Source: Devosia equisanguinis (GTDB lineage Bacteria; Pseudomonadota; Alphaproteobacteria; Rhizobiales; Hyphomicrobiaceae). Taken from it: DNA of 34,708 nt. Shown here in pieces: positions 25,484 to 33,643 of the stretch. Each line of letters starts with the position of its first letter. The stretch's first letter is position 1. The DNA lies in assembly GCA_945862355.1 (NCBI GenBank), contig CAMAYR010000025.1, forward strand, positions 1-34,708, given 5' to 3'. Position numbers and translations under genes: made by a program. The notes under the pieces were generated by a model. That model did not search any database, had not been told where the DNA came from, and saw only the letters and a program-made list of their open reading frames with translations.

Positions 25484-25505
25484 GTAAGGTCAGGTCAGGT
25501 CAGGC
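25484..25505. repeat. Short GGTCA tandem repeat
   Basis: GGTCA is repeated three times in tandem just past the glycosyltransferase stop region and before the MFS start. It is a small tandem repeat without an evident role. Confidence 0.4.
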
Positions 25506-27359
25506 TCGCAGCTTCGGCTCATTGCCGGCCCGGCCACCGGACCTGGCGCCCACCGAATGGCGGGCTCGGTGTTCAGTCTTTTCCCAGAGGTAAGGTTGCG
25601 TGACGAGTTGCAGCGCCGCCCGATAGGCCGCCAGCGAGATCATCAGCCAGTAGACAGGTACCAACAGAAGGTTGGGAATGAGCCACCCGATGTCGCGCCG
25701 CAACGCTGCGATCACCGCCAGCACCACCGCACTGGCGTACCCGGCCAGCAGGTTGAACAACGCAAGCGCGAACATCGCCCCGCCCAATGCGGTGTCCGGC
25801 GGCACCAGCGCCAGCCCTGCCGCAAGCTCCCAGATCAGCACGGCCAGAAAGATCGGATGGATCAACGCGGATAGCACGATGCCGCCCAGCAGAGCGTTGA
25901 AGGCGACGAACCCCTTGAGCCCTGCCTCGCGAAACAACTGCCCCGGATTGCGCATGTGTACGAGCCAGGTCTGCATGAACCCCTTCATCCATCGTGTCCG
26001 CTGCGGCAGCCACACCGCAAATCGCTCAGGCGCTTCCTCGAAGGTGGTCGAATCGAGCACCCGGACCCGACCGCCTGCCCGCGCGATCCTGATCCCGATG
26101 TCGGCATCCTCCGTGACGTTGTAGGCATCCCACCCACCGAGTTGCTCGATCACGGCCCGCGGAAAATGGTTCGACGTTCCACCAAGCGGAATGGGCACTC
26201 CCAGCCGCTCCAGCGCAGGTAGCATCGCGTCGAAAAGCGCGGCGTACTCGAGCATGAACTGGCGTGCGATCCATCCGGGTCTGGCGTTGTAGAGCGCCAG
26301 ACGGCCCTGCACACACATAAGGTCTGCCGGCCCCGATCGGAACGCGGCCTGCGCGCGGCGCAACTGATCGGGCTCGGGATCGTCCTCGGCGTCATACACG
26401 ACGACGAACTCCCCCCGCGCCAGCCCAAGGGCATAGTTGAGCGCCTTGGGTTTCGTCCGCGGCGGCACGTCGGGCACCACGACCACCCGCATGTATGTCG
26501 GCAGCGACAATCTGCGCAGCGCAGCCTCGGTCTCTTTGTCCACGCTCTCGATCACCAGCAGCACGTCTAGCTTGCCCGGCGGATAGTCGAGCCCACGCAG
26601 CGACGAGACCAGCCCCGGCACCACTTCCGCCTCCCGGAACAAGGGCACGATGATGCTGTAGACGGGCAACTCCGCGTCCGGCACACGCGGCAAGTGACGC
26701 TGACGCGGCCTGCGCAGAATGATCACAACTGCCAGCACACGCAGCCCGACGATGAGCAAGAACGGCAAAGCCATAAGCGCACCCAGTGCCGCAAGGGCTG
26801 TGTCCGGCGCTACGAGCAGACCGCCGAGAACCAGACCGGGCAACGTCGGCGCCATCAGCACCTGCCACGTCGCGAATGCAGCTCCCGCACTCATGTCGGG
26901 CTGTCGCCGCAACAAGCCGTTGGCCGCCCGATCCGCCCTCAGGCGACGAACTTCCGGCGGCTCGCTCCAGTCGATCTGCTGGGGCATGAGCAACAACGCG
27001 GCATTACCCCGCGCGCGAATGGCGACCACATCCTTCGCCACCTCGGCCGGCGTCGCCGACCACACGTCGACCACCTCGGTGATCCCTCCCTCGACGCGTG
27101 CGCTTGGCGCCGCCAGACGCACATGAAGCAGGTCCAGGTAGCGCGTCGCGCTGAGATGGCCCGCATGGAGCAGGATCATATGGGGCGACACACCGCGCGC
27201 AGCCCCCTCCTCGCAAGCCCCTTGCATGACCGCCGGGTCGATCCCCTGATCGACCAGGAAAGCATATTCGGCGATCAGATCCGGCAGCGGCGCGATCGCC
27301 CGCGACCGACGCGGCGCGCGCACGAATCGCCGTCCATGCTCGCCCCCCCCCGATGTCAA
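25500..27359 (-). CDS. Family 2 glycosyltransferase with N-terminal extension; start probably frameshifted
   Basis: About 619 residues. The N-terminal region (about 28-150) resembles the MshEN/GspE-N domains found on some processive glycosyltransferases. Two membrane helices (about 166-215) follow, then the GT2 domain: YSIIVPLFREAEVVPGLV, DAEDDPEP (323-330), GGTSNHF (393-399), TEDADIGIRI (416-425) and QRTRW (453-457). C-terminal helices complete a cellulose-synthase-like layout. It probably makes an extracellular polysaccharide. The frame as read starts at TTG 27359 without a binding site. A much better start, GTG 27381 with GGAGG five bases before it, lies one frame away across a run of nine G (27343-27351); eight G would fuse them. 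Confidence 0.88.
   Translation of the reverse strand: MTSGGGEHGRRFVRAPRRSRAIAPLPDLIAEYAFLVDQGIDPAVMQGACEEGAARGVSPHMILLHAGHLSATRYLDLLHVRLAAPSARVEGGITEVVDVWSATPAEVAKDVVAIRARGNAALLLMPQQIDWSEPPEVRRLRADRAANGLLRRQPDMSAGAAFATWQVLMAPTLPGLVLGGLLVAPDTALAALGALMALPFLLIVGLRVLAVVIILRRPRQRHLPRVPDAELPVYSIIVPLFREAEVVPGLVSSLRGLDYPPGKLDVLLVIESVDKETEAALRRLSLPTYMRVVVVPDVPPRTKPKALNYALGLARGEFVVVYDAEDDPEPDQLRRAQAAFRSGPADLMCVQGRLALYNARPGWIARQFMLEYAALFDAMLPALERLGVPIPLGGTSNHFPRAVIEQLGGWDAYNVTEDADIGIRIARAGGRVRVLDSTTFEEAPERFAVWLPQRTRWMKGFMQTWLVHMRNPGQLFREAGLKGFVAFNALLGGIVLSALIHPIFLAVLIWELAAGLALVPPDTALGGAMFALALFNLLAGYASAVVLAVIAALRRDIGWLIPNLLLVPVYWLMISLAAYRAALQLVTQPYLWEKTEHRARHSVGARSGGRAGNEPKLRA
27343..27351 (-). repeat. 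Nine-G homopolymer at the glycosyltransferase start
   Basis: Nine consecutive G on the minus strand, directly after the fourth base-triplet of the apparent start. Loss of one G would join the well-placed GTG 27381 to the glycosyltransferase frame. Such tracts slip readily in replication and in sequencing. Confidence 0.7.
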
Positions 27360-27469
27360 AGCGCGCCCGTCTCTCGCCCACGCGTCCCTCCAGGAGGCAA
27401 AGCCTCCAGAACCGCCGCCGCCCCCGCGACACGATTATGACCAAGTGTAGATTCTGACGCACGCTGACG

Positions 27470-27549
27470 CTAGTGAGGCGTCGCGCCTTAGTTGACCGAC
27501 GGTGCGGCGAGGGTGGCGTCAACTCAGGCGCGATGAACGCCTCACTAAG
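27470..27549. repeat. REP/BIME-like imperfect palindrome, unit 1
   Basis: Left arm 27470-27496 (CTAGTGAGGCGT, CGCGCCT, TAGTTGAC) pairs with right arm 27518-27549 (GTCAACT, AGGCGCG, ACGCCTCACTA) with small bulges and a 21-base loop. The arms resemble those of the next palindrome at 27562-27636, so the two form a tandem of one element type. Confidence 0.65.
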
Positions 27550-27561
27550 CCATTGTTGATT

Positions 27562-27636
27562 CTAGTGGCCCGTAGCGCCTAAATCGCAACATGGCAGCAA
27601 TTTCTTCCGATTTAGGCGCGACGTGAGAGCCACCAG
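27562..27636. repeat. REP/BIME-like imperfect palindrome, unit 2
   Basis: Left arm 27562-27586 (CTAGTGGC, GCGCCTAAATCG) pairs with right arm 27608-27636 (CGATTTAGGCGC, GCCACCAG) with a bulge and again a 21-base loop. It shares CTAGTG and GCGCCT, in the same order, with unit 1. Probably a dispersed extragenic element of this genome. Confidence 0.65.
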
Positions 27637-27923
27637 ACTACGTTCGCGCAGATTTCATCCCGATGTTCGGGCGCATTCAGCGAATTCCGCGATCTCGTTC
27701 AGTGCATTTCAGCCGCCGCTCCTTCCCGCCAACGTAAAACGACGTCGCACGATGACCAAAATGGCAAAACCCGCCGCATCCGCGCCGTGCTGGCCGTGCT
27801 ATCTTCGCCTCGACGAATCTCGGTCCGCCGCGGACCGGATCACACTTCATCAAGCCCCCAACTCATCCTGACAGCCAGCCGCGAGCCGACGACCACAACA
27901 ACCACCGGACCCCCCGCTTGTCG

Positions 27924-28784
27924 ATGTCCTGCAACACACGAAATCTGCCAATCGGTCGCGCACGCCGGGCGCTGGCCGCCCTAACTGCGCTTGCGATGAT
28001 GGCCTCGACCGCGCCGCCGCTGGCCATGGCTCAGTCGGCCAAGGCAACCAGTCCGCCCGCCGAGACCGAGCGCAACCAGCGCCGCCACACCCTGCGTTTC
28101 CTGACCACCAACGACTTCCCGCCGTTCAACTACACCGACGAGGACGGCGTGCTGACCGGCTTCCATGTCGATCTTGCCCGCGCCATCTGCCTTGAGCTCA
28201 ACGTCCAGTGCGATGTCCTGCACCGCCAGTGGGAGGATCTACTGCCCGCGCTCGCCCGCCGGCAAGGCGATGCCGTTATCGCCGGCCACATGGTTTCGGC
28301 GCGCGCGATGGATACGGTGGACTTCACCGACCGCTATTTCTTCACTCCAGGCCGCTTCGTGGCACGGCGTGCTGGCTCCGAGATCGAGGTCACCCCGAGC
28401 GGACTTGCGAGCCGCCGCATCGGTGTCGCAAAGGGCACGACGCACGAGGCCTACCTCCAGGCGTTCTTTCCCGATACCGCAATCCAATCCTTCGAGACGC
28501 AGGAACTGGCGCGCGACGCGCTGATGAGCTCGAAGGTCGATCTCGTCTTCGACGACGGGATCAGCCTGGTGCTGTGGATCAACGGCGAGGCTTCCAAGGG
28601 CTGCTGCGATCTTAAAGGAGGCCCCTACCTCGAGCCCAAGTACTTCGGCGACGGCATCGCTATCGCCCTGGTCAAGAACGACTGGCAGCTCCGGGGCGAC
28701 CTCAACGGGGCGCTGCGCAAGCTCCGGGCGAGTGGCCGATTCGAGGAGCTGGTGCTGCGCTATTTCCCTTATCGGGTGTTCTGA
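27924..28784 (+). CDS. Family 3 extracellular solute-binding protein
   Basis: About 286 residues. An N-terminal signal segment (ALAALTALAMMASTAPPLAMA, shown here only as landmark, about 17-37) precedes the SBP_bac_3 domain: LRFLTTNDFPPFNYTDEDGV, GFHVDLARAICLELNVQC, WEDLLPALARRQGDAVIAG, VDFTDRYFFTPGRFV, and RIGVAKGTTHEAYL. The C-terminal lobe ends GRFEELVLRYFP. Such proteins bind amino acids or similar small ligands. No permease or ATPase gene is adjacent, so this is an orphan binding protein or a sensor-like one. ATG 27924 is preferred over TTG 27918; neither has a clear ribosome binding site. Confidence 0.87.
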   Translation: MSCNTRNLPIGRARRALAALTALAMMASTAPPLAMAQSAKATSPPAETERNQRRHTLRFLTTNDFPPFNYTDEDGVLTGFHVDLARAICLELNVQCDVLHRQWEDLLPALARRQGDAVIAGHMVSARAMDTVDFTDRYFFTPGRFVARRAGSEIEVTPSGLASRRIGVAKGTTHEAYLQAFFPDTAIQSFETQELARDALMSSKVDLVFDDGISLVLWINGEASKGCCDLKGGPYLEPKYFGDGIAIALVKNDWQLRGDLNGALRKLRASGRFEELVLRYFPYRVF

Positions 28785-28910
28785 ACAGCAGAATTATCCC
28801 AAGCCCAGGCCGCCCGCGGAACGCCTTCATACTGTTGTAAACTGACCATGACTTGATTGAGATCGTCAACGCGGGCAATCTGGCCCCTTGAAACGCGGGA
28901 CCACCATCTC

Positions 28911-29702
28911 ATGGCCACGCATTACCGTGCCTTGTTCATCTCCGACGTGCATCTGGGCACGCGATGGGCCCAGGCACCCATGCTCCTCGATTTCCTGGCT
29001 CAGGCTCGGGCCGATACCCTTTACCTGGTTGGAGACATCGTCGATTTCTGGCGCATCCGTCGCGGCCTCATCTGGCCAGATCCCCACGGCGAGGTGCTCA
29101 AGGCCATCCTTCGCCTTGCCCACGACGGCACCCGCGTCGTGTTGATTCCGGGCAACCACGACGCCGGTCTGAGGGCCTACTGCGGTACCAGCTTCGGAAA
29201 TATCGAGATCCGGCAGAACGCCGTGCACGTGACCGCGTCCGGCAAGCGCTATCTGGTCACCCACGGCGACGAGTTCGACGTGGTCGTGAACCGGGCCCAT
29301 TGGCTGGCTCTCCTCGGAGACCGCAGCTACGCCATGCTGCTCGCCCTCAATCGACCGTTCAACGCCGTCCGCCGCAGCATGGGCATGGAATACTGGTCGA
29401 TCGCCGCCTACATGAAACAGCGCGTGAAAAGCTGCGTGAGCCGCGCTAGCGATTTCGAGCGCAGTCTCGTCGGGGCCGCACGCGAGCACGAGACCACCGG
29501 CGTGATCTGCGGCCACATCCATCGCGCAGCATCGCATGTGGTGGACCATGTCCACTACGTCAACACCGGCGACTGGGTGGAAAGTTGCACCGCCGCGGTG
29601 GAGACCGCCTCCGGTAAGCTCGAGCTCATCGAGTGGCCGACCTCGAGCACAGCAAGGGGCGCTAGAGATGAGCCGGCGTCTCCCATGGGAGCGGCAGCCT
29701 GA
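28911..29702 (+). CDS. Calcineurin-like phosphoesterase, PlcP/LpxH-like
   Basis: A 263-residue metallophosphatase with the full two-metal motif set: DVH (12-14), GDIVDFW (41-47), GNHD (81-84), HGDEFD (118-123) and GHIH (201-204), plus YVNTGDWVESCTA near the end. It belongs to the UDP-2,3-diacylglucosamine-diphosphatase-like family. In alphaproteobacteria close relatives are PlcP, a phospholipase C that releases diacylglycerol from membrane phospholipids under phosphate starvation. The next gene, a GT4 glycosyltransferase, starts on its stop codon (TGATG), as in PlcP-Agt pairs. ATG 28911 starts the domain; an open frame to 28857 lacks homology. Confidence 0.9.
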   Translation: MATHYRALFISDVHLGTRWAQAPMLLDFLAQARADTLYLVGDIVDFWRIRRGLIWPDPHGEVLKAILRLAHDGTRVVLIPGNHDAGLRAYCGTSFGNIEIRQNAVHVTASGKRYLVTHGDEFDVVVNRAHWLALLGDRSYAMLLALNRPFNAVRRSMGMEYWSIAAYMKQRVKSCVSRASDFERSLVGAAREHETTGVICGHIHRAASHVVDHVHYVNTGDWVESCTAAVETASGKLELIEWPTSSTARGARDEPASPMGAAA

Positions 29703-30763
29703 TGCGCATTCTCGTCGCCACGGATGCTTGGCGGCCCCAGGTCAACGGGGTCGTCCGCACCTATGAGCGTCTGGAAGCAGAGTTGCGGGATCTCGGCGCG
29801 GAAATGGAGCTACTCTCGCCCGCCGAGTTCCGAACGGTCCCTTGCCCGACCTACCCCGAGATCAGCTTGGCCCTGCCCGGCTTCCGCCACGTCCACGAGC
29901 GGATTGCAGCGCTTCGTCCCGATGCCATTCACATCGCCACCGAGGGGCCAGTCGGCTGGATGACGCGCCGCTGGTGCCGCCGGCACGGTGTTCCCTTCAC
30001 CACCTCCTTCCACACCCGTTTCCCGGAGTATCTGCGGGCCCGTTTCCGCCTCCCGATGACCTGGACCTACGCCGCTCAGCGCCGTTTCCACAACGCTGGC
30101 GCCGGCCTGATGGTCGCGTCCTCGAGCATGGCCGACGAGCTTCGCGCGCGGGGCTTCAAACGCCTGATGCCCTGGACGCGCGGCGTCGACACCGAGTTGT
30201 TCCGGCCACGCCCCGCCCGTGTCTTCGGCGAGGCCCCCGTATTCCTGTATGCTGGCCGCGTTGCCGTGGAGAAAAACCTCGAAGCCTTCCTCCGGCTCGA
30301 CCTGCCCGGCCGCAAGGTCGTGGTCGGCGCGGGCCCGATGCTGCAAGACCTCTCCGCCCGCTACCCGGACGTCCACTTCACCGGCAAGCAGACCGGCGAG
30401 ACGCTGGCGACGAGCTACGCGTCGGCTGACGTGTTCGTATTCCCGAGCCTCACCGACACCTTCGGCATCGTGCTGCTGGAGGCGATGGCCTCCGGCGTCC
30501 CCGTCGCCGCATTCCCTGTCACCGGCCCGATCGACAACGTCGTCGACGGCGTCACCGGCGCCCTGGACGAGGACCTCAGAAAAGCCTGTCTCGAGGCCCT
30601 GGAGCTCGATCGTACCCGCGTCCGCGACCATGCGCGCCAGTTCACCTGGGAGGCCGCTGCGCGACTGTTTCTGGACAACATCGAGGACGCGCTGTTCGCA
30701 GCCCAGGGCCGGCTTGCACCCGCACGCAGCTTGCGGCTCGCACGCCGGCCGCGTTCGGCCTGA
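29702..30763 (+). CDS. GT4-family glycosyltransferase, Agt-like
   Basis: A 353-residue GT-B-fold enzyme. The N-lobe has RILVATDAWRPQVNGVVRTYERL (2-24), HIATEGPVGW and FTTSFHTRFPEYLRAR. The C-lobe has FLYAGRVAVEKNLEAFL, VVVGAGPML, FTGKQTGETLATSYASADVFVFPSLTDTFGIVLLEAMASGVPVAA, where the ExxxxxxE region binds the nucleotide sugar. This resembles the MgtA/SqdX diacylglycerol glycosyltransferases. Its start overlaps the metallophosphatase stop by one base, so the two are translationally coupled. Inference: it glycosylates the diacylglycerol made by the partner. Another lipid acceptor is possible. Confidence 0.9.
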   Translation: MRILVATDAWRPQVNGVVRTYERLEAELRDLGAEMELLSPAEFRTVPCPTYPEISLALPGFRHVHERIAALRPDAIHIATEGPVGWMTRRWCRRHGVPFTTSFHTRFPEYLRARFRLPMTWTYAAQRRFHNAGAGLMVASSSMADELRARGFKRLMPWTRGVDTELFRPRPARVFGEAPVFLYAGRVAVEKNLEAFLRLDLPGRKVVVGAGPMLQDLSARYPDVHFTGKQTGETLATSYASADVFVFPSLTDTFGIVLLEAMASGVPVAAFPVTGPIDNVVDGVTGALDEDLRKACLEALELDRTRVRDHARQFTWEAAARLFLDNIEDALFAAQGRLAPARSLRLARRPRSA

Positions 30764-30782
30764 CCGCCGGCCGGCCCTTCAC

Positions 30783-31715
30783 TCAACCGAGCGCTGCCGC
30801 CACCGCCATATCCGCCGCCGTTCCCAGGAAGATCAGCCAGCCCACCCACTGGTTGGAGCGGAAGCGCACCAGACAATTGGCGCTGTCATCGGTCGCAAGC
30901 GTCGCCACTTGCCAAGCCAGTTGAAGCGCGACGATACCCAGCACCGCGAACAGCACCGGCCCCGCGCCCGCGAGCCATGCCGCGAGCATCCAGAGCACGA
31001 CGGCGCCCGCGTAGAACCCCACCAGTGCCGGCCGCGTCGCCTCGCCAAGCCGCAGCGCCGTCGACTTGAGGCCGAGCATCGCGTCGTCCTCCTTGTCCTG
31101 GTGGGCGTAAATCGTGTCGTAGCCGATCGTCCACAGGATGCAGGCTGCATAGAGCACGAACGTCGCCGGGGCGAACGAGCCCGTCACCGCCGTCCAGCCG
31201 ACGAGCGCGCCCCACTTGAACGTCAGGCCCAGCATCACCTGCGGCCACCACGTGAAGCGCTTGAAGAAGGGATAGGTCGCAACCAGCCCCAGCGAAGCGA
31301 TGCCCACCCACACCGTGAACCAGTTGAGCTGGATCAGCACCAGGAAGCCGACGAGGCACAGCCCGAGCCCGAACCCGAGCGTCTGGCGCACGCTCACCTG
31401 TCCCGACGGGATGGGCCGCAGCGCCGTGCGCTCGACGCGGCCATCGTAGTCGCGATCGACGATGTCGTTCCACGTGCAGCCCGCCCCGCGCATCACGAAC
31501 GCGCCGACGAGAAACAGCGCGACGAGCCAGAGGTCCGGAAACGCCTGCCCGATCGAACGCTCGGCGAGCGTCTGCGACCACCAGCACGGAAACAGCAGCA
31601 GCCACGCCCCGATCGGCCGATCGAAGCGCGCGAGCTTGAAATAGGGCTTCAGTGCTGCCGGCGCGTAGGCATCGACCCAATTACGCGCCGGCGCATCCGC
31701 AATGATCCTGGACAC
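30783..31715 (-). CDS. ubiA: 4-hydroxybenzoate polyprenyltransferase UbiA
   Basis: A 310-residue inner-membrane prenyltransferase of ubiquinone synthesis, joining a polyprenyl chain to 4-hydroxybenzoate. The first Asp-rich motif is NDIVDRDYDGRVERT (83-97) and the second YDTIYAHQDKEDD (199-211); both bind Mg-diphosphate. PYFKLARFDRPIGAWLLLFPCWW at the start and about eight to nine helices complete the family pattern. The gene follows ridA on the same strand after 36 bases. Confidence 0.96.
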   Translation of the reverse strand: MSRIIADAPARNWVDAYAPAALKPYFKLARFDRPIGAWLLLFPCWWSQTLAERSIGQAFPDLWLVALFLVGAFVMRGAGCTWNDIVDRDYDGRVERTALRPIPSGQVSVRQTLGFGLGLCLVGFLVLIQLNWFTVWVGIASLGLVATYPFFKRFTWWPQVMLGLTFKWGALVGWTAVTGSFAPATFVLYAACILWTIGYDTIYAHQDKEDDAMLGLKSTALRLGEATRPALVGFYAGAVVLWMLAAWLAGAGPVLFAVLGIVALQLAWQVATLATDDSANCLVRFRSNQWVGWLIFLGTAADMAVAAALG

Positions 31716-31751
31716 GTTCCGACTATCGCCTGCTTGCAGATGCCGGCCGCC

Positions 31752-32099
31752 TCACTTCGCTGCCGTCACCATGATCTCGACGAGCAGGCGCGGATCGGCG
31801 AGCTTTGCCTCGACGCAGGCGCGCGCCGGCAGATCCTTGCCGCCGTTCCATTCCTTCCACACCACGTTCATCTCCGCGCGCAGCTTGATGTCCGGCACCC
31901 AGATCTGCGCCTGCACGATCTTGGACTTGTCGGTGCCGCACTTGGCGAGCAACGCGTCGATCTGGCCGACGACGTCGCGCGTCTGTTCCTTGACGCCGAC
32001 GGTCGGGTCGCCAGCGACGATGCCGGCGAGGAACACGAAGCCGTTGGCCTCCACGGCCTTGCTCAGGATGTCGGATGGGTCGTGGCGCTTGATGGTCAT
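31752..32099 (-). CDS. RidA family (YjgF/UK114) protein
   Basis: A 115-residue protein of the RidA family, which hydrolyses reactive enamine and imine intermediates from PLP enzymes. Landmarks: VFLAGIVAGDPTVGVKEQTRDVVGQIDALLAKCG, VQAQIWVPDIKLRAEMNVVWKEW, and PARACVEAKLADPRLLVEIMV, with the conserved Arg that binds the substrate carboxylate. ATG 32099 follows GGGAGACACCC. A frame open to 32360 has no matching residues. It probably forms an operon with ubiA. The exact RidA subfamily is uncertain. Confidence 0.9.
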   Translation of the reverse strand: MTIKRHDPSDILSKAVEANGFVFLAGIVAGDPTVGVKEQTRDVVGQIDALLAKCGTDKSKIVQAQIWVPDIKLRAEMNVVWKEWNGGKDLPARACVEAKLADPRLLVEIMVTAAK

Positions 32100-32435
32100 G
32101 GGTGTCTCCCGTGCTGGTTTGGCTGACCTTCCCCTAGCACACCGCGCGCCGATCCTGGAAATCGACGCCTTCAGATCGAGCCAGACCGCGTCACCGCACC
32201 TGAACCAGGGCCATCCCCTGTCGCCACGCCAGGGCGATCCACGGTTTTGACCAGAGCGGTCATGGCCGACCATAGATCTCACTGGTTCGGCACCATCCGA
32301 TTTGGCCTCGCCTGCCGTCCCGCGCCTGCAGACATCCGGGAAAAAGGTGGCTGTCCCCAATTGTGCGTCCCCAATTGTGGAATCCGGGCGGTTTAGCAGC
32401 CGAGGCGGCGATAGATCGCCGGCACGTCGATTGCC
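32100..32435. other. Intergenic region with short direct repeat
   Basis: About 335 bases without a recognisable gene. It holds a 13-base direct repeat GTCCCCAATTGTG at 32353-32365 and 32367-32379. The repeat borders the gene fragment on its right. Confidence 0.5.
32353..32379. repeat. 13-base direct repeat GTCCCCAATTGTG, two copies
   Basis: Two exact copies separated by a single C (32366). They lie between ridA and a decayed gene fragment. Such short CCCCAATTG repeats are common scars in proteobacterial extragenic DNA, but no mobile element is visible here. Confidence 0.55.
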
Positions 32436-32573
32436 CTAGGACATCAAGCCTCCCGCCTCGACATAGAGCGGGAAGATGAACATCGACGGCAGGCTATGCC
32501 GCAGGGCGAGGTCTGCGATCGTCCTCTGGTACGGTGTAAAATTCACGCTGGAGAGTACGAATTCGCATTCTGC
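32436..32573 (-). pseudogene. Fragment of an ABC-type substrate-binding protein (DUF534-like)
   Basis: On the minus strand a 45-codon open stretch without start codon ends at TAG 32438-32436. It reads RTIADLALRHSLPSMF and then YVEAGGLMS, which matches the C-terminal part of DUF534/TrpX-type substrate-binding proteins, where LALRHRLPA and EAGGLMSYG are conserved. The stop falls exactly at the Tyr of MSYG. A later frame (32416 to 32398) reads AIYRRLGC, similar to the following LYRRAA segment, which fits frameshift decay. The start of the gene is absent. Confidence 0.6.
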
Positions 32574-32617
32574 CATTCCCTGATCTCTGCTCTGCGCCCA
32601 CCATTACCTACTTACGT

Positions 32618-33643
32618 CTACAGTCCCGCTCCTGCGCCAACGCCCAACCCCGGGGGTAGAGATCCACCAGAGGAAGGCCTCGCCGCTGCGCGAGGAACGG
32701 CGGGCTGTCGCCTGATGGTTGCCGATGCTTTGCCAGGCGCACCCGCTATGCCGGACGCTGGTGACGATCGGCTCCGTGTCACACTGGACGGTGGAAGAGC
32801 TGCCACTTGGGTGAATGAGAAGCTCTCGTTGAGGGCTGCCTCCTCCCACGGAATTTGCTTGTTGTTCGTCTCCTGCATGACTGATCGACGGATGCGGATC
32901 ATCAACTCTTGGATGGTGATCCCTCGCGTGCCGATGTGCTGAAGAAGTGCTCGCGTGAAGGGACTGTTGCGACCTTTTCCATCGTCGGCGACATTGTCCA
33001 ACTGAGTAGCGTAGGCCCTGAACACGCCTGCGGAATAGGCGCTAGGCCTCAAATTCGACGCTCCGTTGCCTCGCAGTATAGGCAGTGATCGACTGCTGGC
33101 TGAAACAAGTTGCAGACCCAAGGCGTCCTTCGCAGCGCCTGTCCTGCAGGCGTCGAGGAAGACGATTCCCAGTTTGGCCGCTTGAAGTGGCTGCAGCACG
33201 GTGGAGAACCCAATCAGGTGATCGTCGAGGGGATTGCCTCCCTGGTCACTGGCATCCGGCAGCCGGAGGGTCGCTGGAACGTCGACAGGCAGCAGAAAGC
33301 TCTCGCCGTTCACGGTTATGCCGTGACCAGCATAAAATACCAGCGCGATGTCCTTGTCTGTAACCCGGGACGCGAAATCGTGAAGCCTTGCGCGCATCAA
33401 GGCATGATCGGCATCCGTAACGAGAACGACTTCAAACCTGAGGCTCTTCAACTTCCCGGCGATATCCGTTGCGTCGTTGACGGGGTTCCTGAGCGGGGAC
33501 ACGCTGGTGTAGTTGGAGTTGCCGATCGCAAGTGCCAGACGACGCTGCGCAAGGCTGTCGGTAGTCACTGCCGAACAGCCGATGCAGCTGACGGCTCCGG
33601 TCAAAAGCAGCCGACGGAAAAACAGCGAGCCGCGCATTACCAT
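32618..33643 (-). CDS. Secreted caspase-family (peptidase C14) protein
   Basis: About 341 residues. An N-terminal hydrophobic signal (LFFRRLLLTGAVSCIGC) ends in Cys residues that could be lipidated, though the lipobox is imperfect. The caspase fold follows: RRLALAIGNSNYTSVSPLRNPVNDATDI, the catalytic His107 in FYAGHG and Cys166 in FLDACR. The last ~60 residues are Ser/Pro/Gly-rich. Similar secreted caspase-like proteins exist in Hyphomicrobiales, with mostly unknown roles. ATG 33643 lies nine bases after GGAGG; GTG 33646 and ATG 33637 are alternatives. It is divergent from the gene at 33770. Confidence 0.88.
   Translation of the reverse strand: MVMRGSLFFRRLLLTGAVSCIGCSAVTTDSLAQRRLALAIGNSNYTSVSPLRNPVNDATDIAGKLKSLRFEVVLVTDADHALMRARLHDFASRVTDKDIALVFYAGHGITVNGESFLLPVDVPATLRLPDASDQGGNPLDDHLIGFSTVLQPLQAAKLGIVFLDACRTGAAKDALGLQLVSASSRSLPILRGNGASNLRPSAYSAGVFRAYATQLDNVADDGKGRNSPFTRALLQHIGTRGITIQELMIRIRRSVMQETNNKQIPWEEAALNESFSFTQVAALPPSSVTRSRSSPASGIAGAPGKASATIRRQPAVPRAAARPSSGGSLPPGLGVGAGAGL

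Larger units (their letters stand above)
27382..27923. other. Intergenic region between divergent glycosyltransferase and binding-protein genes
   Basis: About 540 bases. It contains the glycosyltransferase ribosome binding site (GGAGG at 27391-27387, minus strand), a small GGAGGC-AAA-GCCTCC hairpin (27393-27407), the two REP/BIME-like palindromes (27470-27636) and a 17-bp palindrome at 27821-27837 (CGGTCCGC-C-GCGGACCG). Short open frames here (for example 27623-27871, plus strand) lack recognisable domains. Confidence 0.6.

Noticed and set aside
27821-27837. 17-bp palindrome CGGTCCGC-C-GCGGACCG as operator of the solute-binding protein gene
   Set aside because: GC-rich palindromes arise easily at this base composition and no second copy or nearby regulator supports it.
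30219-32126. 635-codon plus-strand open frame
   Set aside because: It overlaps the glycosyltransferase in another frame and runs antisense to ubiA and ridA. No domain pattern is visible.
32353-32379. Direct repeat as target duplication of an insertion sequence
   Set aside because: The copies are separated by one base, with no element between them and no transposase nearby.
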